From assembly GCA_029948255.1 (NCBI GenBank), contig JALIZF010001835.1, positions 62,001 through 126,000 on the forward strand: DNA of 64,000 nt. The letters run 5' to 3'. Source of the DNA: Telmatactis stephensoni. Lineage: Eukaryota > Cnidaria > Anthozoa > Actiniaria > Isophelliidae. Positions within the stretch are counted from its first letter, which is position 1; every line of letters starts with the position of its first letter. The notes beneath the pieces were generated by a model. The model worked only from the letters and a program-made list of their open reading frames with translations, was not told the origin of the DNA and did not search any database. Positions 49,001 to 61,279 of the stretch are shown piece by piece. A program made the position numbers and the translations under genes.

Positions 49001-49874
49001 GTTCAAGTCTTGTCGGGGACGGATGCATTTTTCTTTCTTTTTTTCTCTTTTTCTTTATGACTCTTGTTATTTTTTCATTTCTTTCTATCGTTTTTCATTT
49101 TTAATATTCAGATTGTGTATTTTTAAACATTTCTGAGTTGTTTTAAATTTAAAGATTTAAAATTGTATCACTAATCTATGCAAATGCATGCAGTTAACTC
49201 GTGGATACATATATACACGAAGCCGTTAATTTTCAGTTTATTTCTTTAAAACGCGATCGAATATTTCTCAACTGGATTGCATGTATTGTAATATTTTTTT
49301 CGAACAATATTCTACATTCTAAGTCAACTTGATTTCGCTTTTTTCGCAAAATTTCGATATGTTATTAAGGAAGCACACAGAAGGTAAATAAGCAGTTATG
49401 ACAGCAATATGCGGTGTGACAAATTTTGGCGCGTGTGGATGTCTTAAATTGTTTTCATAATTTAAAGGGCTGACACAAGATGTAGCATTACTCACAACAT
49501 TACTCTCAACCGACAGAGTTGCACCGTATGTTCATCCCTGCAACAGTTTCGCGCGACAGTTGCAGTTTAAGATCGAGTTCTACTTTTGCAACATTTTCGG
49601 CTGCTTTTGCAACATTGGACACACGGTGCAACAGTATAATACAACAAAGTTCCGGGAAAAGCTGCATCGTGCATGTACGGGACTTATATACGTATCGAGA
49701 TCGGCTTTCGTGTCCGGCCTGTGAAGAACAGAAAAAAAGGGGACTCCCCCACCAAGGTCCAGGCGGCTTTACCTGCAATCTTTCTTCAAACCAGTTCCCA
49801 ACCAGAACTCCATTTCTGTATTTTGGTTCATTCTTCCATCCTGGCAAAGCCCATTTGTCTAACTGTTTAGACAT
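46034..49874 (-). CDS. CFAP107: Cilia- and flagella-associated protein 107
   Basis: Microtubule inner protein of ciliary doublets in vertebrates (human C1orf158). Exons: 49773-49874, 47049-47159, 46297-46468 and 46034-46155, in phase, 168 aa (human about 194). Exon 1 encodes LPGWKNEPKYRNGVLVGNWF, matching the family's N-terminal W-x-x-E-x-K-Y and GNW motif. Exon 2 gives NRIDYCIPST and KRKL-like residues. Exon 3 gives EHKLLGHHGKAYMSSEISNY, YHHPSFVPP, RRWDARKNAWLPER and DVPLK, matching the human LITHHQ...WLPEKSDFPL region. The last exon starts DEHLKKLSKKK; its final 20 or so codons and stop come from repeat DNA, so the true 3' end may differ. Converges with ZBBX. Confidence 0.85.
47425..47860. 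repeat. Degenerate GCGCGCAACATT family element
   Basis: Two stretches with GTTGCGCGCAACAGTTGC, GTGTTGCGTGCAATGTTAC and CACGGAGCAAATG. Lies in CFAP107 intron 1. Confidence 0.65.
48548..48757. repeat. Tandem duplication of about 125 bp
   Basis: GATTGGTTCTGTTA, CTCCCT and ATGAAACTTCGCCGAATAGA occur in both halves in the same order. Confidence 0.75.
48762..48925 (+). mobile_element. Possible tRNA-like SINE
   Basis: GTAGCGCAGCGGTCTAAGG resembles a tRNA A-box region and GGGTCCGGATATCG a weak B box; a non-tRNA body follows. No cloverleaf could be drawn. Confidence 0.4.
49455..49640. repeat. GCGCGCAACATT family element
   Basis: Contains TTTCGCGCGACAGTTGCAG and GGACACACGGTGCAACAGT. CFAP107 intron 1. 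Confidence 0.65.
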
Positions 49875-51667
49875 AGCTAAAACAACAGTAACACAATCGG
49901 TTCTATTTACAATAATTAATACGCAATTAATGACGCCGATAGATAATTACCACATTAGAATGTAATCCAATTATACCATTGTCAACGTCGTTTGTCGTCA
50001 ACGTAAAATCAGATTTATTCTTCGGCTGTTTAAGTAGTTGCGCACGTTTTTTGAGCGCGAAAACGTTTTTCGTGATAGCGATCACGCGATCAGCGATTTG
50101 ATATTGTAAACCTTATACCGTTCTAACTACGCCCATACTCGTTCGCGAGCACGATAACGCGCGCGATGTCTGGTCATGCAAACAGATTCTATATATTTTG
50201 TTTAACAAATAGTTCAGGCGTAGCTATGTTCTGTACTCTGATGAAACACGACTGAAGGTGTAGAACACGAAAAAAAGTTATAGAAATGACGAGCCGTACA
50301 AACGCGCGCGTCCGCAAACAGAAATAATAATGGCGGCAATTCTCCCAGACTTGTTTTGAGTTGTTCACGAGGAATTGCAGTGAAAGGATAGATTTTCTTA
50401 TGTTGATGAAATTGTTGCTTATTTTGCGAATGAAATAGGCTGGAAGGACTCACAAAAAAAAGATTGTGAGAAAAAGATTTTGATCTCGCGACGTCATTTC
50501 TATTATTCGTACTCTAATAAACTATGGCTAATTGACCAATCGGATCGCGCGCTCGTAAAATTCTATTATATAATGGGAAATGAAATTAAATTAAATGAGA
50601 AAAGTTGTTACTTTTCCTTTCTCTCTAAACTTCTGTCAGTGCACTGACATTCTCTTCCGTTTGGAAATAAATCAGTAAGCAGTCGTGGTTTTTGACTTGA
50701 AAAATGAGGAACATGACTACATATATTTCTACACAGAAAACCTTTTTCTCGTTCACATTTAATTCTAGAATATCATAAATTTACAATATTTGTTAATAAT
50801 TTGACTATTAATTGGAATGACACTTCCTGTTAATTGCTGCAGACAATGATCACTAATCATCTCACATATAAAAATAATTTTATGTTTAAAAGCACTAATA
50901 CAGTACCATATAAAGCATTTGGTTGACCAAGGGCACCAGAGGATGTTTTCTATCTCACTCTGGGGCATCAGAACTGAGATAGAAAATAGCCTCTGGACCT
51001 AGTTGATTTAAGGGCTATTAGTGCTAACCCAGGATCAAATCTAAAGAAAACCATTGACTTTAACCCAGGATTTAGTATAATCACCCTTCGAACAACTGGT
51101 CCCTGGTCCCATTCTTAATCGAGATCTTTTTAGAGTCTTCATTATTTTGCAGAAAAGGTATTTCATATAATGTATCTATTTGTACAAGAGTAAATTCTAT
51201 GTGACTGTAAGAATCCTGGAATTTTCATAATCACATCAAAAGTAGCCAGAAATTCATAGCTTGGGCTACTTACCATGGGCTACTCATGGTATTTTTTAAA
51301 CTCCAAGAAACTCTGTAATCTACCTGGCCTAATGTAAAGAGCATCGAGACTTTTTGTATGATGTGCTATTTAAGAACTCCACATTATTATTACTATTACT
51401 TGTGGTTAATAATATGAAATCTACTGTAGTGTAAGGACTACTGTGAGCAGATTCCATATGACTGGGAAAATGGCATGGTCACTACATTGTAGTATGGTTA
51501 CCACAGGAATTTTGAATGCTCTTATAGACATGGCACTGACATGGCCCAAGTACAACATGGTAAGTTTCCCAGTCATACAAAACAGCTATGAAGACAAATT
51601 TTTGAGTCTGCAGTCCTCACTTAACCATAAGGTAAGCAGCATCGCATTTTCCTCAATAAAAATAAAT
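49875..51667. other. Spacer between CFAP107 and VPS26C
   Basis: No exon seen. Includes CG-rich stretches near 50040-50350, an imperfect hairpin near 50936-51000 (CCAGAGG and TTTTCTATCTCA facing their complements), and probable 3' UTR of VPS26C next to 51668. Confidence 0.45.
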
Positions 51668-54600
51668 TCAGTATCTAAGAATCTTAATTGGGAAGTTCTC
51701 AGTGATAAGGTGATTGTCTTGGAGAACAATAACAACGTTCACTTCAAATTCTGAAACGAGAGAAATGTTATCATAAAATCAACATTGACACAGGAAGCCC
51801 AAAGTTGAAAACAGTTGCAGATAAAACCTTACCAACTTTGAAGTTTGGAGTAGCTAATGTGGGACAAGTAAAAAGTCTTGGAAAGATCATGTAGATTGGG
51901 ATAGTAAGTCCTCTACAGACGTCACCATCAGCAATCTATTGACAGAAAGATGGAAATATTGATTTTCATATTGATTTACAATCATTGCTAAATTTGTTGT
52001 CATGGTTGATATTTTTAACCTGTGCGTAATTAATGATGAAATGATTCTCACTCCTCCCCGCACCCTTAAATCAATGTTGGGGTAGGAAACATGACACAAG
52101 GGACATCTCACACAATCAACACACACTCCTGGTTACCCTAGCAACATTGTAAAGGGGGGCGTGGGGACTGCAAGACATGAAAAATGGTTTGATGCACAAA
52201 AGAAATGGTCAAAATGTTATGGTGCTAGTAATTTTGGCAATGATTGTAGAATTTGTGGAAAGATGGATTGTGAATTGCCTGTTATAAATGTTGCCAGAGA
52301 ATTGTGAATGGTATTCTTATGATTTACAATGTAATATGTTAAGGATAACAAATATTTAATTACCTGAATATTTTGAATTTCAGTGGCTGTATTAAAATAA
52401 AAACAGTAACCATTAATAAAGCTGAAGATTGACGTGAGTGTGCTATGATTGTATTCATTAAAAGCTTTGAGCACAGCCAGTATTATATTCACTCCTACAG
52501 ATAGAGAGATGGACAGACAGACAGACAGATAGACAGACAGACAGATAGATGGACAGAAAAACAAATAGACAGACAGACATTAACATATGTCTTACCATCT
52601 TTGGAGTACCCTTCGGCACACCCTAAGGACAAATAACAAAATAGTTTGCCATTGAATAAAACTATTTATTTGGATCAAACAGTGCTTGTAAGATAAGAAA
52701 TTATAGCAACATACCACAAGTCTCTACTCGTACAAGCTGTATCTCAATGGACTTGATAGGAGTGTCTGTTTCAACTACAGTCAGCTAGAATTAAATAACA
52801 AATAAGGTTTTATTCAAGGTTGCATTATTGTAGTATAATAATGCTGGTTTGTATAAATTAGAGTAATTCATATTTCGAAAGGCAAAGTGACATCACTCTA
52901 TTAAAGCCTGGACACATAATCCAACTTTTTTGCAACAGTGTGTGTAACCCAGCATTGCATCAAGCATTCACTGCTGCAACAGTTTTGCACAACATTACAT
53001 GAAACTGTTGCAGGTTTAGGATCAAGTTATACTTCTGCAAGTATTTCTGCAATGCTGCATGCATCACAGCATTGTATCATGTGTCCACCTCTGCAACAGA
53101 GGCACACAAAATTGCATGCAACCATTGCACTTAATTCCCCGCCTTTATTCTGTGATGCTGCACACAAAGTTGGAGGTATAGACTAAAACTGTAACTGTGT
53201 TGCTCACAGTGCTTTCAAAAACAATGTGTGTTTGGGCTTTAAGAAGATGTCAATTTGGAAGGATGTGTGCGAATGTAATTAAGACCTACCTCTCCTGTAA
53301 AAGGCTTCACAATGCTACAATTAACTGTGTCAAGCTGTCCTTTCACTAGAAACTGAGGAATTTTTGTTCTCTGATATGCAAAGAAAATGCATGTGAAGTT
53401 GAAGTGCAAATTTTTTGATCATACTAAAGACATAGTCAGGTTAAGTTGTACTTTTGTACTAAAATGCATGTGAAGTTGTACTTATTTCAAACAGTTTTAC
53501 ATAAATGGCCATATAACCAATAAATACACATATAGCAAATTAATTAAAAGCATCCTATGCCACTTAGTAGTTTAAATCCAAAATGGCTGTCGTGCCTAAA
53601 ATATTCATTTAATGATTGGTGGACCACTCCCTGGGGGGGGGACTCCTATATATAAGAGGACGGGGATGCTCGTCGGAAATTTTAAAAATGACCCCTAAAA
53701 GGTACCAAAGTCATATCCGGGTGGGCGTGGCAATACATGTTTTTACCCCTAAAAGGTACCAACTGAAAAACACTAAATTTAACATTTTGCATATTTTAGT
53801 CAATCAAGCGATCAATTGTGTCTATTTATATACGAACAATTTGATGGTCGTGCAATCCGATCTTTGTTTCCAGTATTTAATCGTTGATAGAGGAAAACAT
53901 TACCCTAAAAAGTACCAGCTAGGTCTCTAGTAGTCCACTAAAGTCTGGGACACCCTAAAAGGTACCAGATCGCTGATTTTGACCCCTAAAAGGTATGACG
54001 AGCATCCCCGTCCATTTACGATTGGAGTCCCCCCCCCCGGGGACCACTCTCATTTCCAGGACTTTTAGTTTGGCAGGCTCTTACTATCTTAGGTGACGCA
54101 ACCTAAATAGTTATCTATTTAAATTTAATTATTTATCTAGCTATTCAACAGTGAGACTAAAAAGACTCTAACATTGGTTCAAAGAATGATAGAAAATAAC
54201 AAGTGAATATCATCTGTATACTGGCTCTTACATTTTCAACTTTTTCAAGAGAATCTGGTGTGACAGAGAATTTGACAGGCTTTTTCTCAACCTTTTGGGG
54301 TTCCTAGAAAAAGAAACAAATAAGAAATAACATCCTTTTTTTCTTTTTCTTCATCCCTCCCTTCCATTTTCTTTCTCTCAATTGTTTGTTCATTCATTCA
54401 TTCTTTCCATTTCATTCTTCTATTTTTCTTCCCTTTTCATTTGTTCTTCTTTTCATCTTGTTTTCATAAAACCAATACTCATGTACAATGGCAAATGAGC
54501 TAGAATATTGTACTAACTTTCATTTCCACAATGAATTCCTGCTGACTCTGTAAATCCTTGCTCAGTAGAGATCTCTTCATTTCACACCTCAAATAGTACT

Positions 54601-56527
54601 GGATAAACAAAACAACACCAAATATTTACAAAACATTAATATTATATCGATGCACCTATCCATTTTAGGCCCTAGGGTGAGAGGCAGGGGGAGGGTGAAT
54701 TTGATGTTGTCATTTATTCCAAAGTCAAGTCCCCCATCCTGGACACCTTAAAATGCATGACACAGTTAAAGCAGGAATTTTGAATGCTTTTATAAACAAC
54801 ATGGCACTGACAGGGCACAGTGTGGTTCATTTCATACGCTGAATACATAATCTACTGTATTAAAGATATTTTCAGATAATAATGATGTTTACCTGTACAT
54901 TGACAAAGACTCCATGGTATGTCTCATACAGTTGCTTGTTGCCTTTTGGTTTTAGAGGGATTTCAAATGGTATGTCTGTCTTACCATTGGGTGTAAACTT
55001 GACAGTCAAGACAAAATATTCAATAAAATTTCAAAGAGTTCCAATTTTTTGACTCCATTTATTATGAACTAGTCACATAAAATAAAATCTGCCATTTTGG
55101 TGATAAAGTATGTAACAGCCTCAAAAACAAAAGGATTCCGACCAGTTAAGCTTGACTTGTCTTGTTTTAAATATCCCAGTGCAAATGTAATGGCCTATTG
55201 GCACATATACTGTCATCCACACAGAATGTCACATTTATGTGAAGTGATAAATGTTGAATAATAAGCAATATTATAGCTGTATTATTAAGGTTACTCTCTA
55301 CAATTTTCTCAGAATTTGCCTATCAAACATGAAATGGCTGTATTCAAGAGTTTAAAGTTTGGTACATGGGCTCTGAGAAAAAAAAATAGTAGTGAGCCAC
55401 CTTAAGAAAGCAAAAATTCAAAATACATGTATATTTAGATAAATAAAGGATATAGTTTTCCAGGTTTAGCAATCTCCACACTATAGTTAACCAGTTGTAT
55501 GGGTTTCAGTGAATTATAGAAGGCTTCCAGTACTCCCACACTCTTGGCGCTAAGCTGGAGGTTAACAGACCCCTCCATGAACAACATGATGCCGTTGTGA
55601 TTGAGTTCTCCTTTGCTCTGTACAGCAATCACACCTTTGACAACTTCCTGTTACAGCAAAAGAGTGAAACCTTCATTAATATTAATAGGACACACTTGGG
55701 ACTACTAGACAACTAAGTGTCCACTTAATGGATGTCCCCTTGGTAGAGATTGAGAAATGTTTGTTAATAATCAACCAGAGACAAAACAAGTGGTTTTATT
55801 TGTGTATAATTATGAGTGATAAATAAATACTTTATTTATATATAGTTGAAGAGCACTATACAGCTAGTTTCCAGGTGCACCATTGTACTCTCACACATAC
55901 TACCACTATATTCTAATATTCTATGCATACAACTCTCAGCTCACTAGTTAGTTTTTACTGAGAAAGGAAAACCACAGAAAAACACTCCAAGCAAGGGAGA
56001 GAAGAAACTAACAAACTCAAGTCACATATATGATGCCAAGTCCAGGAATTGAACCTGGGACCAGAGATGACAGACTGGTGCTCTTACCAGACACTTGACC
56101 ACCCTTGTTTCCCCATACACAGCAAACATGCTGGATAGATCTTTGACTGACTTTTGCATTTGATACATCAGAAACAATGGGGAAATATTAAACACTTTGC
56201 ACAACTGAAAAGGTGTGGATAGAGGTCAGAAGTCAAAGTTTCATAGAGACATTTTGCGGGACTCAGGGTTGTATCCCCTAAACAAGTGTGTCAAAGAAGA
56301 GATTCCACAATATTTTTACACCAAAAGCCACAGTTGAGTGACTGTAAGCTTTATATATATGGAGGTCAGTTTATGTGCAAATGCATTTTTACTTGCACAC
56401 AATAACTATACAGAATTAAGAACACCATGAAGGCAATAATTGTATATTCACAACATAAAGTGTCATAGCTTACCCCATCACGGAATATTTTATTGACTTT
56501 CTTCAGACGAATATCAAGACTCGCCAT
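51668..56527 (-). CDS. VPS26C: Retriever subunit VPS26C (DSCR3)
   Basis: Arrestin-fold subunit of Retriever, which with the Commander complex recycles cargo from endosomes. Eleven exons join in phase: 56474-56527, 55454-55647, 54893-54992, 54518-54598, 54232-54303, 53290-53370, 52715-52784, 52596-52622, 52364-52386, 51833-51935 and 51668-51750; 295 aa (human 297). Diagnostic stretches: GSVNLQLSAKSVGVLEAFYN, LYETYHGVFVNVQ, YLRCEMKRSLLSKDL, IEIQLVRVETCGCAEGY, TEIQNIQ, IPIYMIFPRLFTCPTL and HLITENFPIKILRY at the C-terminus. Two micro-exons (27 and 23 bp) encode GCAEGYSKD and TEIQNIQ. Intron 2 is AT-AC. The start codon lies inside AAGATGGCG, a YY1-type site. Divergent to NAA50. Confidence 0.96.
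52503..52582 (+). repeat. (ACAG)n-rich microsatellite
   Basis: Interrupted ACAG/ATAG units in the intron next to the 27 bp exon of VPS26C. Confidence 0.9.
52905..53185. repeat. Diverged GCGCGCAACATT family element
   Basis: CCTGGACACATAATCCAACT, TGCAACAGTTTTGCACAACA and TCATGTGTCCACCTCTGCAA show the family with CG lost to TG/CA, as expected from methylated CpG decay. Confidence 0.65.
53630..54040. mobile_element. TIR element with internal CCCTAAAAGGTACC array
   Basis: G-run ends (GGGGGGGACTCC) and inner GGACGGGGATGCTCGTC are inverted at the two sides. ACCCCTAAAAGGTACCA-like units recur in between. GGACCACTC occurs directly outside both ends (53621-53629, 54041-54049), a possible 8-9 bp target duplication. 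VPS26C intron 5. Confidence 0.8.
54993..55453 (-). other. U12-type AT-AC intron of VPS26C
   Basis: Donor ATATCCTTT is an exact U12 consensus, the acceptor ends TTTAC, and CTTGAC with its A 13 nt from the end fits the U12 branch site. With these borders the protein reads KPGKLPNGKTDIPF, the same length as human KPGKFPSGKTEIPF. No GT donor keeps the frame. Confidence 0.9.
55890..56110 (-). mobile_element. tRNA-derived SINE
   Basis: Minus-strand head GGGTGGTCAAGTGTCTGG with B-box-like GGTTCAATTCCTGG; body matches the SINE at 10560-10767 (CCAAGCAAGGGAGAGAAG versus TGGCAAGGGAGAGAGC). VPS26C intron 1. Confidence 0.7.
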
Positions 56528-56930
56528 CTTGTTTCCTGTTCCTCTCAAAACACAGGCTTCCCATCTCAACCCTTGGCTCGGCGAGATGGGGCTCCTGTGG
56601 TAGGAAACGGCCAGGCATCTAAAAATAAATTTATATCGCATTTCCTTGCAGTTGAAATATTCGAACGCCTCTACAGAATAATTCTTTGCACAAGCATTCC
56701 TAAATAGATGTTTTCAATTTTTAATGTCCATTTTTCTTTCGCTAAATTTCATTAGTTCCAGTCTGTTTCGTCCCTTTCAGTCCGTAAGTATTTAGAAACC
56801 TGGAGATCAGACGATATGAGCATGTGCAGTTGTTTGGCGGGAAGGAACAGAATTACATTTGAGTAGAAGATATCGGAAAGAAATACATTATTTTGTAAAT
56901 TACTGGGATATTGTTAAAGCTATTTTCAAA
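56528..56930. promoter_or_regulatory. Shared VPS26C/NAA50 divergent promoter
   Basis: 403 bp separate the start codons of two housekeeping genes. AAGATGGCG spans the VPS26C start. No TATA box noted near either start. Role inferred. Confidence 0.55.
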
Positions 56931-59561
56931 ATGAAGCCGTAAGTATTTAAAGTGTTTATCTTAGATTTTGTTGGCCGAAATCGAGGCGTTATTTTTTGGT
57001 TTATCTAATATTTTTCATGGGTGTTTTCCAGGAAAGCTCGAAGCGAATTGGGAGACGTTACTGTTCATAATATAAAACAGCTGAAGAAACTAAACTCTGT
57101 TGTCTTCCCTGTTACGTATAACGAGAAGGTATGGCAATATGTTTAACTTTGTCAGAAATTGTCAAATCCTTCGAAATTAGAGAATACGAGATGTCTGTCA
57201 AAATTGGAAACAAACTTTCGGCACGTGCAACTTGTGTACATTTGAAAATCAAATTAAACTATGCATTGGTAGTAAGTTTAATACTTTGGGAACCAAAGAC
57301 TTGTTGGATGAGCTGTGAATATGAAAAAAAGAAAAAAAAACCGTTCTTTTAAAAAAACCGTTTTCAAATATTTATTGAATTATTTGTCACTCCCAATATT
57401 TTTCTGGCTCACCCAACCCAACTTTACACTCCTAAAATATCATACCAATGCAACATACATTCTATTTTATTTATTAGGATAAAATTAAATATCGTAATTC
57501 CATAAATTTATTTTTCTCATTATATTACAAAAACTGAAGTGTGATTTTTATATATCTATTGTTAAATATTGCAAAATTCTCACTCCCTTATTCTGTTCTT
57601 TTTTTCTGAAAATAAAATGTTTTATCAAACATTCCAGATGTTACATAGTTGAGTCATGGTTAATGGTTTTGCTTTCAATGACAAACTTCCCATGTCTAAA
57701 AAGCAATTTGAGTATTTTCTTAATTAATTAAAAGAACATTGACACATTTATAGATATGGCTCTGTTAAAATGGAATTCTCATATATTGTTTTGTCTGTAG
57801 TGACATGATTTGATAACATGCTTGATAACAAGCTCTAAATAATGAATTTGCTTTAATTTTAGTTTTATAAAGATGTCCTTGAAGGTGGTGAACTGGCCAA
57901 GCTTGGTAAATACAAAAATCCCCTTAATAAAACAAGTTTAATAATGTTGTTCTTTTTAATTTCCAACAAACTTTTGGACAAAATTATCCATCTTCAAGGT
58001 AGTGATGGAAAATCATTACTTGTCTTGAGCTATTTGTACATGAAATGATAATATATTGGCTAGGATATATTTCATTTGATTTTATCTATTCAATTTACAA
58101 TTTTTCATATTTATTATAGTCACCTGTATTTTTAACTTAAGTTTTTCTTCACTCATATAGATTCATTGCTTGTGTATAGCTGGATTGTTCTAGCATCTAC
58201 CATTAAATATTGTTTTATTATCGGTGTACAAATAGCTCGCACAGATAATGTTCCATTATTACCCTGAAGATGGACAGTGTTGTCCAAAAGTTTAGCAGAA
58301 GTTAAAAAGACATGGTCAAATTTGTTTTTTTCAAATAATGTCTTCTGAATACAAACATACCATTGAAATACAGACTATTTTTTGTTTCTGCTAATGTGTC
58401 TGTATAATAACCAAGCGTGTGAAATCCATTTGGTACATGTAAGAGACACTTGCCATCTGGATTGTTTCATTACATACTCTACAAATTGAAGGGCTTCCCA
58501 TAAAAATGGCCTAAGTGACTTTGATGCTAAGTTTTTGATCTTTGATCACAGGAAATGTCCATAATACCATTTAAGACCATTTGAGAGAACTTAAAAAAAT
58601 CATCAGAAAAGTCAATTAAGCTGTTTTTATGTGTGGGTCTTCAATTATATTCCTTATATTTGTCTCAGCTTTCTCATATTAGTCAGCTCAGTGATATTCA
58701 TATCCAGCAGATGATTGTCTTATCTGCAACCATGTTTTGAATATATAATCTTAATTCCTTCCCAATAGACAAAGCCAATGATATGAATATTCCCTATCAT
58801 CTTCTTGTTAAATTTTAGTATATCATTTTATAAAACAAATTCTTTTCTAATATGGATTGGTGCTGTTCTGAAGTAAAGCATCATTAAAAAGTGGTAGTTT
58901 TATAATTATTAGAAGTTTGTTTCAAAATCATTTATGCAACAATTTTTTTCTTATTATTTCAGCATATTATAATGACATAGTTGTTGGTGGAGTCTGCTGT
59001 CGTATAGATAAGACAGAAGAGGGAAGAAGACTGTATATTATGACTCTTGGATGTTTAGCACCATATAGAAGATTAGGCATAGGTAATATTGACACAAATC
59101 CTTTGATCCAGCTATTTCATTTTTCTATCTGAATTGGGCTTCCTGTGGAAAACTCAACACAGGTAACCCAAATAGTCAGTATTTGTTAACAAGTCCCTGT
59201 TCTTATTTTATCAGGTACTACAATGCTAGAGCATGTTCTAAAAATATGTGAAAAGGATGGAAACATAGATAATATTTATTTGTAAGTTGATTCTGTTCAA
59301 TGCCCTAACTTTTCTCCAACCCTTTGGTGCCTTTAGATGTAGATCTGCATTGCTAATTTATTAGTCGTAAATACAATCTTGACTCTTTCTTGTTTTTCTT
59401 TCAGACATGTACAAGTTAGCAACCAAGGCGCAATTGACTTCTACAAACGATTTGGCTTTGAAATCATTGAGACCAAAAAGCAATATTACAAACGAATTGA
59501 TCCAGCTGATGCCTATGTTCTTCAGAAGACCCTGAAGAAGTCTGAAGGCAAGAAAGACTAA
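56931..59561 (+). CDS. NAA50: N-alpha-acetyltransferase 50 (NatE catalytic subunit)
   Basis: GNAT enzyme that acetylates N-terminal Met residues co-translationally, and is needed for sister chromatid cohesion in animals. Six coding exons join in phase: 56931-56938, 57032-57128, 57863-57905, 58963-59082, 59215-59281 and 59405-59561; 163 aa (human 169). The first coding exon holds only ATG AAG CC. Acetyl-CoA binding loop R-R-L-G-I-G is at residues 85-90, preceded by [12 protein letters not shown]; substrate-binding [15 protein letters not shown] and the C-terminal [19 protein letters not shown] and [10 protein letters not shown] are family hallmarks. It ends [14 protein letters not shown] at 60391 is 830 bp after the stop. 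Confidence 0.97.
58495..58646. repeat. Palindromic MITE-like repeat, copy 2
   Basis: ATTGAAGGGCTTCCCATAAA faces TTTTTATGTGTGGGTCTTC; same family as 27626-27785. NAA50 intron 3. Confidence 0.75.
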
Positions 59562-61279
59562 TTCTACAATGAAATGCTGCAAATGAATAACCAAATGACT
59601 CAAACAGATAAATATCTGATTAACTAAGAATCAATGCACCAAAGCAAGACAGCTTGAAGCTGCATATTGCATATAACAAATATGGAATATTTTAGAGATT
59701 TAGGGCTTGTTTCTAGAATGCCTGCTACTGGCAGAACAACAAGTTACTCACAGGCAAGTTATGGAAGCATACTGGTATCCATAATCCATGGATTACAATA
59801 GGCTTGACTTTACAACGCTCCAAGCTTTTTTCTAAGCTGCTGTTTGGTGATTTGAAAAGGCAAAGACACACACCAACTTTTTCTGTAAGACTGACAACAC
59901 AGTTGCACCTTAAGTCCACCCATGTAATGCTTTGCACAATTTTGCAGAAGGTCCCAAAGTAGAACTTAATCCTAAACCTGCAACTGTCGCAGTGGACGCA
60001 CACTGTAACTGACTGTTGCATGAAGTATTGCAGAAAAAGTTGCATTGTGTGCTTAGAATTAAGTTGCTAACTTGTATTGCTAATCAAAATTATTACACTC
60101 TGAATTGGAATGCAGTATTAGGAATCTAAACAAGCCCACTACTAAGGTCATCAGGTTATTGATATCTCCCCTGGCACCTGAAGTGTAGAGTAGATAATGC
60201 TATAGAATTTGGGTCAGCAAATTAATTTGACTGGATAATCTTATTCATTCTGAAATATGTTTGTTTTGTATTTTGTTACATGTAGATAGTGAATCATTTA
60301 ATTCAACTTACCACATCTACCATAGTTTACTTTCCATGTGAAATACAAAATGTGAATTTTTTACTTTTCTTTTTGCTATTTTAGTTAATCAATAAAAATG
60401 ATTTGCACTTTTGAATTATTTTTTATTTGCACATCTTTGTTGCAATAATTTTATATGTATATAAAGGTTTGTAGACTGTACCCTACGTAAAGCCAGTAAT
60501 TACTGTAATCACTAGCTTGTGTTTCACACAAAATCGTGTGTATGTGTAGGTTTTGGAGGTTTTCTTGCTCTCAGTTAATCATGGCATGTGTATTACCCAC
60601 TCATTATTATTACATTCCTTTCATTGCACTAGAAATTACATTAAAATATTTTCATCTTGTAGCTAATAAATTCAGACAATGGAGAGTCTGCAATAGGTAA
60701 AGTGAATATGGGGTTTTGACTCTTTGGGGATGGCATGATTAGGGATAGAAGCTGAATTAACTAGAGCAAGAAAGTGGGTGGAATCAGGATTGGTGCTATG
60801 GTGATATTTCACACCCCTATTGTGGTTCCTCGGAAATTACGTAAGCAATAATATAGATAGAAGATTTTGTTTGACTGTGCATATAATGATGATGATAATG
60901 ATGCTAATCCTTATTTATGTTTAGGTCCTTGAGACCAGCTAGCAAATATATAAGTGAGCTAAAGCTAATTATCTCATTTCATTGAAAAGTATTCTATCTT
61001 AAAACCTGACATTTCTAAATCATCACATTTGAGGCTGCTTTCTGCAATGTCCATATATTTTCAAAGTCTATCCTTGGCCTTCATATCTTATGAATGACGC
61101 AAGACTAATATTGGCAGAGGAGACAAATGTTGTACTAGCCTTTGTCATGCTCCACATACAGCAAGAGATGACAATGAGACAGCCAATAAACACTGGTGTA
61201 GTACTGTAATAAAATTTGTGGTGATTCAACTCTTGAACTTTTCTTAGTTGTAGTAATAAGACCTCTGTGTTTACTTGAT
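59562..61279. other. Convergent 3' flanks of NAA50 and TBC1D23
   Basis: No exon seen. Includes the NAA50 3' UTR, a decayed GCGCGCAACATT family element at about 59865-60055 (TAAGTCCACCCATGTAATGC, GACGCACACTGTAACTG) and AATAAA at 60391-60396. Confidence 0.5.
60391..60396 (+). terminator. Candidate poly(A) signal of NAA50
   Basis: AATAAA, the first clear hexamer after the stop codon that I noticed, in an AT-rich context. Confidence 0.4.

Noticed and set aside
51443..51754. Plus-strand frame of 103 codons
   Set aside because: Antisense to the last exon of VPS26C and its 3' flank; no recognisable domain.
55435..55453. Reading VPS26C exon 2 through to an in-frame stop (YPLFI)
   Set aside because: The U12 donor at 55453 and the exact match of the joined protein to human show this is intron.
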